This document shows, in pieces, positions 18,501-25,626 of a DNA stretch of 64,000 nt (position 1 is the stretch's first letter; every line of letters starts with the position of its first letter). The DNA comes from Candidatus Methylomirabilota bacterium (GTDB lineage Bacteria; Methylomirabilota; Methylomirabilia; Methylomirabilales; Methylomirabilaceae): contig JAGWQH010000028.1 of NCBI GenBank assembly GCA_028870115.1, positions 1-64,000 on the forward strand, given 5' to 3'. The notes beneath the pieces are model-generated. The model made no database searches. It had not been told where the DNA came from and saw only the letters and a program-made list of their open reading frames with translations. The translations under genes were made by a program, and so were the position numbers.

Positions 18501-19170
18501 AGGCAAACGGTTTTGTCTTGCCTTCAAGGACATACTGACTGCCGTTGATCGTTGCCGATATTCTGGGCTCGACCGATGTCTCGATATAGTAGGGGTAATT
18601 CGAGATAAATGGGATGGCGATGTTCATATCCCTGACGGTGTGACTTGTCTGCTTAGGCTGATCCAGGAGGTCCATGCTGCCGTCCACGATCCGAATATTA
18701 TTGAATGAGAACCTGCTGGGGGCTGCTCCGCCACCCTGGCCCGAGCCACCCCCCGCCAGAAGATCGGAGAAGTTGTAGGAGCCGTCCTGATGGCGGACGA
18801 TCCGGATGTAGGGCCGATCGAGCCTCACCTCCTTCAGAATCAGAGCCCAGCGGAACACAGAAAAGCTTTGGAGATTAATGAAGAGCTGATCAAACGACGC
18901 GAACGTTTCGGGTGTCCCACGCTCCTTAACCATGACGCCTCTGACGGTCAGTGATAGCGTGAGCGGATTGATCCTGATCTGTTGGATCGTCACCTCGCGG
19001 TGAAGCGTGTCCGAAAGTGTTCGTATCAGATACGATCGCATAAGGGGAGGGAGGCCAAAAAACGCAAAGACCGTCACGGCGACGAAGACCGCGCCAAACC
19101 AGATGAGCAGTTTCCGGATACGATGCATGGGCATCAGTCGGCTCAACGACGATAATACTAAAGGTCTCAT
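15568..19170 (-). CDS. Large AsmA-like envelope protein with DUF748 domains
   Basis: A 1200-residue protein with one N-terminal membrane anchor (LLIWFGAVFVAVTVFAFFGL) followed by a very long beta-rich periplasmic region of AsmA/DUF748 type, with repeated segments such as TVRGVMVKERG, VRLDRPYIRIVRHQDGSYNF and FSDTSLKPAYSMDLTEIGG. Proteins of this class are linked to lipid transport between membranes and outer-membrane homeostasis. The C-terminal 200 residues contain EIEGHVDLEKDKEGLRQ, which resembles the OmpA-like tail often fused to DUF748. The ATG at 19170 overlaps the mscS stop (ATGA), so the two are translationally coupled. ATGs 12 and 14 codons later are alternative starts. Confidence 0.85.
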   Translation of the reverse strand: MRPLVLSSLSRLMPMHRIRKLLIWFGAVFVAVTVFAFFGLPPLMRSYLIRTLSDTLHREVTIQQIRINPLTLSLTVRGVMVKERGTPETFASFDQLFINLQSFSVFRWALILKEVRLDRPYIRIVRHQDGSYNFSDLLAGGGSGQGGGAAPSRFSFNNIRIVDGSMDLLDQPKQTSHTVRDMNIAIPFISNYPYYIETSVEPRISATINGSQYVLEGKTKPFASSRQTAFDIEITDLDIPHYLAYLPLKTNFAIRSGKLTVKAQLSFVQHPQPALTVEGHVALRQLSVSDAQDRLLLTLPLLDLSLAPTEPLAGLFHAASVTLESPELFIRRDRAGMTNLQTLFPRNADTPTDAKAQDNSTPIIIDIDGIRLIKGMLSFSDAATAIPFTTVLNPVELRVEHFSTRGRTPATFALQVKTEVGEEVALNGDLSLDPLTVKGQASLQSIALKKYSPYYADRLLFDVQAGTLGLSTQYVYKSGDTADAGVNLSDLSVSIASLKLKKRDETEAFAVIPFIGVKKTRLDQPTRELVIGEFSTTKGSLALRRNPEGQFNIQTLFTPSPAQNSATTQPNITSTERPWLVTVEKVMAEKYAIKLEDQSPVEPASLVAEDISLRANALTTRKGRQGTTAVSFRLNKGGTIMVKGPVGITPLSARLTVSLKDIDLRPLQPYFTDRVKIHVTQGAVSTEGYLSVTHQDGTGLQAVYKGDVSLTQFGSVDKAHAQDFLAWQSLAFGDLNVGYNPTYVHIGKVALTDFYARLIVYPDGSVNLAQIMEKGTREAKPSLPNTSPTTPQPAPAQVSGKTGADVQIQTVTLQGGRINFSDTSLKPAYSMDLTEIGGRVSGLSSGETTLADVELRGKVNQFAPLEIVGKINPLREDLFVDLKARFKDMDLSSMTPYSGKYIGYTIEKGKLSFDVNYQIAKRRLDAKNNLFLDQMTLGEKVESPTATNLPVRLAIALLKDRKGEIHLDLPVTGSLDDPEFSVWKVVIKILINLISKAATAPFTLLGALLGGGEELGYLEYEPGSAAVADANVKKIEMLIKALYERPSLKLEIEGHVDLEKDKEGLRQHQFMGKLKVQKFNQRLKQGQPSIPVDELNIESAEYERYLTLAYKAETFPKPRNLLGFAKDLPVPEMEKLILTHIQIKDDDLRLLASQRALKVKDAILRSNKVEPERLFIVEPKSLAPEKRNALKQSRVDFRIR

Positions 19171-19979
19171 TGCTCGGACACCAAACGCACCTCCCGTTGC
19201 GGAAACGGAATGGCGATGCGACCGGCCTGGAACCGCTCAACAATGGCTTGATAGAGCTCGGCCTGGGCCGTGTCATATTCGTTGACTTTGACCCACGGGC
19301 GAATCGAGATAATGATGGCTGAGTCGTCAAGCAAAGTGATGCCGACGAGGGAGGTCGGCTCCTTCAGCACATATGCGCTGTTCTCCAATACCTGGCGCAC
19401 GATGCCCAGTGTGTGATCCAGGTTGGTACCATACGCTACCCCCACCTTCAGGTTCAGTTGACGCATGGTCCCGAAGTTGTGCAGGATCTCCCCAACGATC
19501 TTGCGGTTGGGAATGACGATCTTCGAGAGGTCCGGATGAACGAGTGTCGTCGAAAAGAGATCGATCATGTGAACCTCACCCTGCTCCCCAGCCAGCTCGA
19601 TGTACTCGCCGACACGATACGGTTTTGTAAAGATGATCGTCAGGCCCGCGACCACGTTACTCAGGACGCCCTGCAGCGCCAGCCCGATACCGACCCCGGC
19701 CACCCCGATGCCGGCGAGGAACGGTGTGATCTGAACCCCGAGGTTATCAATCACTACGACGAACGTCAGGAGGACCACCGCCATCCGGATAAGGCGGACG
19801 ATCAAAATTCTGATCGGAGGCTCAATCTGCTGATGCGCAATCCATGAATGGACGATGTTCCCGATCCATCGGGCCACGAGCAGACCGCCTGCAAGGATAA
19901 CCATGGCCCCGAGGACCTTGAATCCGTAACGGATGGTAAGGTCGATTACGAGATCTGTCGGCGACATCGTCATACTCAT
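19167..19979 (-). CDS. mscS: Small-conductance mechanosensitive channel MscS
   Basis: A 270-residue channel with three N-terminal hydrophobic spans and the MscS pore and beta domain. GVAGVGIGLALQGVLSNVVAG is the Gly/Ala-rich TM3 pore helix, and KPYRVGEYIELAGEQGEV with VVIPNRKIVGEILHN is the beta domain signature. It opens under osmotic downshock. The gene sits immediately upstream of the DUF748 gene with a 4-base overlap, and an upstream GAGGG supports the ATG at 19979. The pairing with an envelope-lipid protein suggests shared control in membrane stress, which is an inference. Confidence 0.9.
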   Translation of the reverse strand: MSMTMSPTDLVIDLTIRYGFKVLGAMVILAGGLLVARWIGNIVHSWIAHQQIEPPIRILIVRLIRMAVVLLTFVVVIDNLGVQITPFLAGIGVAGVGIGLALQGVLSNVVAGLTIIFTKPYRVGEYIELAGEQGEVHMIDLFSTTLVHPDLSKIVIPNRKIVGEILHNFGTMRQLNLKVGVAYGTNLDHTLGIVRQVLENSAYVLKEPTSLVGITLLDDSAIIISIRPWVKVNEYDTAQAELYQAIVERFQAGRIAIPFPQREVRLVSEQ

Positions 19980-20113
19980 AGTGTAGGCTTTCCCTCGTTG
20001 TTGTGATTCGCCGTTGTCATCCTTACTTCACTTCCTAATCCCTGACCAAGTCGTCTGGGCACGAATTATTGGCTCAACGACAGGCCGACTAGGTTAAGAC
20101 CGCCACGCTCTCT

Positions 20114-20548
20114 TTAGATCACCGATGTGCAGTAGGCGCAGCGCGTAGCCTTCAGGTGGATGCTCGACAGACAGTGAGGGCACGCTTTTGTGCTCGGTTC
20201 GACCGGAGCAGCTTCGGGTTTCCGTACCATGCGATTCACCTGCCTGATCAGCAGGAAGATCGCAAAGGCCACGATTAGGAAATCCAGTACGGTGTTGAGA
20301 AACACCCCGTAATTGATGGTGGCCGCACCTGCAGCCTTGGCTGCGGCGAGCGTGGGGTAGGCGCCACCGGAAAGATCGACAAATAAGCCGGAAAAATCGA
20401 CTTTGCCGACTAACCGACCAACGGGGGGCATGAGGATATCGTTCACAAAAGAACTGACGATCTTGCTGAAGGCGGTGCCGATAACGATCCCGATAGCCAT
20501 GTCAAGGACATTCCCGCGCATTGCGAACTCTTTGAACTCCGTCAGCAT
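20114..20548 (-). CDS. mscL: Large-conductance mechanosensitive channel MscL with zinc-ribbon tail
   Basis: A 144-residue MscL. The N-terminal helix [20 protein letters not shown] and the first pore helix [19 protein letters not shown] are typical, with the second span at about 84-104. The usual cytoplasmic helix bundle is replaced or extended by a short treble-clef-like tail with C123/C126 and C137/C140 (CPHC and CAYC). The ATG at 20548 has AAGGAGG upstream; 27 additional codons are open in front. mscL follows mscS by 134 bases in the gene line-up but is upstream in transcription, so both channels may respond together. Confidence 0.9.
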   Translation of the reverse strand: MLTEFKEFAMRGNVLDMAIGIVIGTAFSKIVSSFVNDILMPPVGRLVGKVDFSGLFVDLSGGAYPTLAAAKAAGAATINYGVFLNTVLDFLIVAFAIFLLIRQVNRMVRKPEAAPVEPSTKACPHCLSSIHLKATRCAYCTSVI

Positions 20549-20823
20549 TTGCGCCCCTCCTTTCATATAATATAGTGTACTGCGCCTACCTGTGCCTCCA
20601 CAGAGGGTATCATCATCACCACACTTCACACATAGCTTTCAATCGGGTGAAATCTGTAAAATGGAGTAAGACGGTACCTCATTCATCTCTCCAAGCTTTT
20701 CCGGTCCTTGTGCTACGTAATTCGGGGATTGCCCTGAGACCCGGAAAGAAAGCAATCAGCGCTTGCGCTAGGTTTCCGGCGTTGCTATGATTCGCAGCGT
20801 CGGTTTTGCCTCCTCGTTCTAGT

Positions 20824-21324
20824 CTAGCCCAAAGAGATCCTGTGTTCGCGCATGATCTGTCGAAGGCGCTGGCCGTTAATGAGTTCGATGGGTGGCCCTG
20901 CGATAAGTTTGGCAACCTCTTCGGAGAAGAAGCCCGTTGTGATGAGGATACCTTTCAATGCCCTTTCGGCAAGCACCGTATGGCTCAGAGCAATGATCTG
21001 GGTGGAGTGGATCGGTGTCTCAGGCGGGGTCAGGATGCAGCGAATAATATAGCTGCCGCCGGTAATTGGTTGGGAGTTGACGGCAGCAACATCGATCTCC
21101 CCCTGTCTGTTGCGGTGGCAGCCGGTGATGGACAAACCCATCTGCTCCACGAGGCGATAACAGAGGCGCTCGAACTGTTCGGACGTGAGTTGTTCCAACT
21201 GTTGTTGCTCGACGCCCCTGGGTTGGTAGTAGGCCTTTTCGACGGCGACCGGCGACGAAGAACGATTGAGTAAGAGGATCAGGCCCAAACCGAGCAGGAT
21301 CGCAATCGTCACCAGAATGAACAT
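20824..21324 (-). CDS. Membrane-anchored Mrr-like (restriction endonuclease-fold) protein
   Basis: A 166-residue protein with an N-terminal membrane span (FILVTIAILLGLGLILLLN) and a domain resembling the Mrr_cat restriction-endonuclease fold: TSEQFERLCYRLVEQMG, then QGEIDVAAVNSQP, SYIIRCIL and a C-terminal KGILITTGFFSEEVAKLIAG. In active members the Asp of the second strand is followed by Q/E-x-K; here the third-strand motif reads IIRCI, so the catalytic Lys appears lost. It may be a non-nucleolytic membrane relative. It is transcribed toward mscL and lies just downstream of the small membrane protein at 21380-21547. Confidence 0.7.
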   Translation of the reverse strand: MFILVTIAILLGLGLILLLNRSSSPVAVEKAYYQPRGVEQQQLEQLTSEQFERLCYRLVEQMGLSITGCHRNRQGEIDVAAVNSQPITGGSYIIRCILTPPETPIHSTQIIALSHTVLAERALKGILITTGFFSEEVAKLIAGPPIELINGQRLRQIMREHRISLG

Positions 21325-21379
21325 GCGCCTCGCTCTTCAAGGCCCCATTCAGGGGATCAAGCGAACAGATAGAAAGTTC

Positions 21380-21547
21380 CTATCTGTACATCTCTTCGAA
21401 GATTCGATCTTTCTGGCCCTTTTTGATCAAGCGGTCATGGCGGAATGCTTGTTTCATCGCTGATCCAAGGCAGACCAGGATCAGGATGAGCATGCCGATG
21501 ATCGGGATGTTGTCCGGCTGGGTCGCAATGGCCAATACATTGTCCAT
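21380..21547 (-). CDS. Small membrane protein, 55 residues
   Basis: A short gene with strong start signals: AAGGAGG lies eight bases before the ATG at 21547. The product has one hydrophobic span (IPIIGMLILILVCLGSAM) followed by a basic cytoplasmic-type tail KQAFRHDRLIKKGQKDRIFE. The family is not recognised. It is the first gene of the minus-strand run and stands back to back with the TPR gene on the plus strand, with about 140 bases between them that must hold divergent promoters. The 55-base gap to the Mrr-like gene suggests cotranscription. Confidence 0.7.
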   Translation of the reverse strand: MDNVLAIATQPDNIPIIGMLILILVCLGSAMKQAFRHDRLIKKGQKDRIFEEMYR

Positions 21548-21687
21548 ACAGAACCTCCTTTCAGTCGAGATTCTAGCACCACTACTCGTGATGGCAAGTC
21601 TTTTGTTCGAAAGGTTCCGTGGGGGATCTGATGCTTTCCTGGATAGGTTCTGAGAACGAGAAATAAGGTGAGAGTGAGAGGCGATTG

Positions 21688-22743
21688 ATGCAATGGTCGA
21701 TGCATACTCTCGTAATTAGCTTGCTCCTGGTTGGACGCGCCTGGGGAGCTGAACTGACGCCGGCTCGATCCGGTGAGGCCGACCAGGCGTACCGACTTGG
21801 CGTACGTCTGCAGCAGGAGGGACGGATGGCGGAGGCGATTGAGGCATTCCGGTCCACCCTTCGACTTGACCCTGCTCGCGCCGTTGTCTATGTGAGGCTC
21901 AAGGAGGCGTATCGTGGACGGACCAGCGATCAGATCCTTATGGAGCTCAGGCAGCAGGCTGATCAGGACGGCACCGACTTCGTATCCTGGAATCTGCTCG
22001 GTGTTCTGTATGCCGGGCAAGGGCGTTGGGCCGACGCCATAACCGCACTTCATAGAGCGGTGCAGATCCAGCCTGCAGATGTCGATGCATGGACGAATCT
22101 CGGATGGCTCTCATCGGAATTACAGCAGAGCGAGAAGGCCCGCGAGGCCTTCCGTCGAGCCCTTACGCTCGATCCTGCCTATGGGCGCGCTCATGCCGGC
22201 CTGGCCGGTCTGTATGCGGAGGCAGGACGTGACTACGACAGAGCGATAGAGGAGTATCAACTCGCGTTATCGGCGGAGCCGGATAATCCGCGCTACCTGT
22301 ACGATATGGGATGGGTCTACTACCGGAAGGGGATGATGGATGAGGCGCTGAAGATCTTGACAGAGGCTTCAATCCTGAGTCCGGACGACCCGGCGGGACG
22401 GGCGAAGATCGGGTGGGCGCGGCTCCGGCGGAAGGAGTATACGGTGGCGGTTGAAGAGTTTGAGCGGGCGTTGCGCGCGCAGCCGCACTATACCTTCGCT
22501 CGGTTCGGGTTAGCGCGGGCGCTTCAGGCGGAGGGACACGACGATGCGGCCGCTGTGGAATATAAGCGGGCATGGCAGGAGGCCAATAACGATATCTACC
22601 TCTTGTATCTTGTCAAGCTCTATCTGCAACGAAACCTTTGGGTTGTGCTCCTGGCAGTGGTATCGGCGATGGGCCTGACGGTGGTGTGGCTCTTACGACG
22701 CAGAGGCCTTCCGCAAGGTTCTGAGGCTACATCCGGAAAGTGA
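21688..22743 (+). CDS. TPR-repeat protein with signal peptide and C-terminal membrane span
   Basis: A 351-residue protein. The N-terminus MQWSMHTLVISLLLVGRAWG is a likely Sec signal. The body consists of tandem 34-residue tetratricopeptide repeats, for example QEGRMAEAIEAFRSTLRLDP, QGRWADAITALHRAVQIQP and SEKAREAFRRALTLDPAYG, spanning about residues 30-290. A hydrophobic segment (LWVVLLAVVSAMGLTVVWLL) near the C-terminus would anchor it. The ATG at 21688 is favoured over the TTG one codon earlier. It probably scaffolds a periplasmic or membrane complex; no partner is indicated by the neighbours. Confidence 0.8.
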   Translation: MQWSMHTLVISLLLVGRAWGAELTPARSGEADQAYRLGVRLQQEGRMAEAIEAFRSTLRLDPARAVVYVRLKEAYRGRTSDQILMELRQQADQDGTDFVSWNLLGVLYAGQGRWADAITALHRAVQIQPADVDAWTNLGWLSSELQQSEKAREAFRRALTLDPAYGRAHAGLAGLYAEAGRDYDRAIEEYQLALSAEPDNPRYLYDMGWVYYRKGMMDEALKILTEASILSPDDPAGRAKIGWARLRRKEYTVAVEEFERALRAQPHYTFARFGLARALQAEGHDDAAAVEYKRAWQEANNDIYLLYLVKLYLQRNLWVVLLAVVSAMGLTVVWLLRRRGLPQGSEATSGK

Positions 22744-22851
22744 TGGTTAGGGTATAGGTCTCCGTATCTCTGCAAGTGAATACGCTCCCATCGTTGTCTC
22801 GGTCTCGCCTACACCAACGGGAAATATCCAGCCGATTAACGCATTTTATTC

Positions 22852-22906
22852 TTGACACGCACAATATATCGTAGTAATTAAAATATAGCTATACAAGATA
22901 TAGTGT
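22852..22906 (+). promoter_or_regulatory. Tandem NrdR-box-like sites at the nrdJ promoter
   Basis: A TTGACA -35-like hexamer (22852-22857) is followed by GCACAATATATCGTAG (22859-22874) and ATACAAGATATAGTGT (22891-22906). Both fit the NrdR consensus acaCtAtATaTwGtgt at most positions. Their starts are 32 bp apart, i.e. three helical turns, as is usual for paired NrdR boxes. The first box lies in the promoter spacer, where binding would block RNA polymerase. The -10 is unclear (TAATTA at 22875 or TAAAAT at 22879). Confidence 0.7.
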
Positions 22907-23031
22907 TCTATGAGAATCGACATCGATCTGAAAAGTTGGCGATAGATAGCGTATTCAGGCGTATAAGATCGGGTGCTCGGGATCGTAGTAAATCCGTATT
23001 ATATCAATTATCCCAGGTAGAGGAGGACACA

Positions 23032-25437
23032 ATGCTTGGTAAGGCAAGCGAGTCAACGTTTCACGGGATAGAACAGGGAGTAGACACGACCCAGGCGTTT
23101 GGAGCCCGGCCGGTGAAGGATGGACAGTGGAGTGAGTCGGCTCTCCGCGTTCTGAGGGAGCGTTACCTGGTGAGGGACGCGACAGGTATCAAAGAGACAC
23201 CGGAGGAAATGTGCTGGCGGGTGGCGGTGGCCATCGCCAAGGCCGAAGCGCAGTGGGGTAGAACTGAGGCGGAGGCTCGCCAGGTCGCAGAGTCGTTTTA
23301 CGAGATGATGGTTGAAGGAAAGTTTCTTCCTAACTCGCCCACGATGATGAATGCCGGCAAAGACAATGGGCTGCAGTATTCGGCCTGTTTTGTGCTTCCG
23401 GTCGATGACTCCATGGAGGGGATCTTCGAGGCGGTCAAGAGGGCGGCGATTATCCACCAGTCGGGTGGCGGGACCGGCTTTGCCTTCTCGCGTCTCAGGC
23501 CGAAGGATACGCTGGTCAGGTCGACAGGCGGCAAGGCCAGCGGCCCGATCAGCTTTCTTCGAGTCTTCAATGCCGCCACTGAAGCCGTCAAGCAGGGTGG
23601 CACCAGGCGAGGCGCCAACATGGGGATTCTTAAGGTGGATCACCCTGACATCCTGGAGTTTATCGACTGCAAGCTGGACGGTGGCATTACTAACTTTAAT
23701 ATCTCGGTGGCTGCCACCGAAACCTTCATGGACGCCCTGGCGAAGGACGAAGTCTATGATCTGGTCGATCCTCACACCAAGCTCGTGACCGGCCATCTTC
23801 AGGCTCGAGAGGTCTTTCAGCGGATCGTTCAGGCGGCTTGGCGGACTGGCGATCCAGGAATGGTGTTCATTGATCGAATCAATGCGAGCCCGGCCAATCC
23901 GATCCCGCAGGATGAGCTGATCGAAGCCACCAACCCCTGTGGGGAGCAGCCGCTTGGGCCTAATGATGCCTGCAATCTGGGCTCGATCAATCTGACCAGA
24001 TTTTACCTCGCCTCAATTCCAGTGAACACCCTGGTGACGGAGCGAATCGATTGGGTTGGACTGGAACAGGTCGTACGAACGGCGGTTCGCTTTCTTGACG
24101 ACGTTATCGACGTGAATCCCTATCCGCTTCAAGACATCATCGAGGAGGTTAGAAACAACCGGCGGATCGGTCTTGGCGTCATGGGGTGGGCCGATCTGCT
24201 GCTTGAGCTTGGCATACCATACGATAGCAATGAGGCGGTCACGCTGGGTGCGGAGATTATGGGTTTTATCCGTCGAATCGGCCACGACGCCTCCGAGAAA
24301 CTGGCGGAGGCGCGGGGGCCGTTTCCGCGTTGGGGACGGAGCATTTACAAGGGTAAGAGGCCGCTCCGCAACTCCACCGTCACGACCATTGCGCCCACCG
24401 GGACCATCAGCATCATCGTCGGCTGCTCATCCGGGATTGAGCCGATCTTCGCCGTCGCGTTCAGGCACATCGTCGGCGACCGGCACCTGACCTTCGTCAA
24501 CCCGATCTTTGAGGAGATCGCGAAGCGGCGCGGCTTCTACAGCGAAGAGCTGATGCGGCGCGTGGCTGAGCGAGGCACGGTTCGCGGGCTTGAAGGCGTA
24601 CCGGAAGACGTTCAGCAGGTCTTCGTGACGGCCCACGAGATTGAGCCTGCCTGGCACGTGAGAATGCAGGCGGCGTTCCAGCAGCAGACTGACAACGGTG
24701 TCTCCAAGACGATCAACCTGCCCAACTCGGCGACGCCTGAGGATATCGCCAAGGCCTATATGATGGCATATGAGCTGGGCTGCCTTGGGATCACGGTCTT
24801 CCGCGACGGCTGTAAGGACACGCAGGTCTTGCACATAGGCACGGGCGCTCAGCCTGCGCTGAGCAAAGCCGAGGCAGCTGAGGAGAAGGAAGCTTTACAA
24901 GCCAGCCTTGCCACCGGGGCGATGGGTCTGGAGGAAAGACTGAAGGTCAAGCCGAGGCCGCGGACCATGAAGGGCGTCACGTACAGGGCGGAGACGCCGC
25001 TTGGGACGGCCTTCATCACCGTGAACCAGAATGGCGAGGGCGAGCCGTTCGAGGTGTTCGCCAGCGTGGGGAAGGCCGGGAGCGACACCTCTGCAGTGTC
25101 CGAGGCGATCGGCCGTCTCATCTCGTTAGTCCTGAGGCTGCCGTCACCGATGTCGCCACGGGAGCGGGTCGAGCAGATCGTCAACCAACTCTCCGGCATC
25201 GGTGGACGGCGACAGATGGGTTTCGGCAAGGATCGGGTCCGGTCGCTGCCGGATGCCATCGCCCAGGTCCTGGCCGAGCATATCGGCCTCACCGAGCCCG
25301 GCGTTCAGGAGATGCAGGCGGCTCTCGGCAAGGCGACCCAGAAAGCAGGCGATATGTGCCCCGACTGTGGCTCGGCCACCCTCGTCTACGAGGAAGGCTG
25401 CCAGAAGTGCTACTCCTGCGGCTTCAGCGAGTGCTAG
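23032..25437 (+). CDS. nrdJ: Adenosylcobalamin-dependent (class II) ribonucleotide reductase
   Basis: An 801-residue reductase that makes deoxynucleotides without oxygen, using B12. Seen are the N-terminal [20 protein letters not shown] with a redox Cys, the [15 protein letters not shown] loop, the catalytic [20 protein letters not shown] and [20 protein letters not shown]. The C-terminus has a CPDC/CYSC zinc-ribbon-like tail with the final Cys residues that recycle the active site. The ATG at 23032 is chosen for its AGAGGAGG; 43 further codons are open upstream but would start inside the second NrdR box. Its TAG stop is the first three bases of a palindromic element (25435-25577). Confidence 0.93.
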   Translation: MLGKASESTFHGIEQGVDTTQAFGARPVKDGQWSESALRVLRERYLVRDATGIKETPEEMCWRVAVAIAKAEAQWGRTEAEARQVAESFYEMMVEGKFLPNSPTMMNAGKDNGLQYSACFVLPVDDSMEGIFEAVKRAAIIHQSGGGTGFAFSRLRPKDTLVRSTGGKASGPISFLRVFNAATEAVKQGGTRRGANMGILKVDHPDILEFIDCKLDGGITNFNISVAATETFMDALAKDEVYDLVDPHTKLVTGHLQAREVFQRIVQAAWRTGDPGMVFIDRINASPANPIPQDELIEATNPCGEQPLGPNDACNLGSINLTRFYLASIPVNTLVTERIDWVGLEQVVRTAVRFLDDVIDVNPYPLQDIIEEVRNNRRIGLGVMGWADLLLELGIPYDSNEAVTLGAEIMGFIRRIGHDASEKLAEARGPFPRWGRSIYKGKRPLRNSTVTTIAPTGTISIIVGCSSGIEPIFAVAFRHIVGDRHLTFVNPIFEEIAKRRGFYSEELMRRVAERGTVRGLEGVPEDVQQVFVTAHEIEPAWHVRMQAAFQQQTDNGVSKTINLPNSATPEDIAKAYMMAYELGCLGITVFRDGCKDTQVLHIGTGAQPALSKAEAAEEKEALQASLATGAMGLEERLKVKPRPRTMKGVTYRAETPLGTAFITVNQNGEGEPFEVFASVGKAGSDTSAVSEAIGRLISLVLRLPSPMSPRERVEQIVNQLSGIGGRRQMGFGKDRVRSLPDAIAQVLAEHIGLTEPGVQEMQAALGKATQKAGDMCPDCGSATLVYEEGCQKCYSCGFSEC

Positions 25438-25577
25438 TGTAGCGTCTCAGAAGTCTCTTTACTCTGATTGTCATTTCGGGCTTGACCCGGAATCCAGTCT
25501 TTCCGCGCTGGATTCCCGCTTTCGCGGGAATGACGACCTTGGAGTCAATGTAAAGAAGTGTTGGGGATACTACACTA
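25435..25577. repeat. 143-bp MITE-like palindromic element at the nrdJ stop codon
   Basis: Perfect 8-base termini TAGTGTAG (25435-25442) and CTACACTA (25570-25577) enclose further related arms (CTTTAC...TGTCAT against the complement of the right arm). The centre holds nested hairpins: GGAATCCAG/CTGGATTCC (25489-25497, 25508-25516) and ATTCCCGC/GCGGGAAT (25512-25519, 25524-25531). The central sequence resembles a hairpin repeat widespread in bacterial genomes. It has no coding capacity and may also act as a transcription terminator for nrdJ. Confidence 0.75.
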
Positions 25578-25626
25578 GGCGGCAACGCAGTGACTATGGT
25601 GACGCTGCCTTGAATCGTGCGTTACA

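Noticed and set aside
22744-23031. A cobalamin riboswitch before the B12-dependent nrdJ.
   Set aside because: The conserved B12-box core was looked for and not found; the leader instead shows NrdR-like sites.
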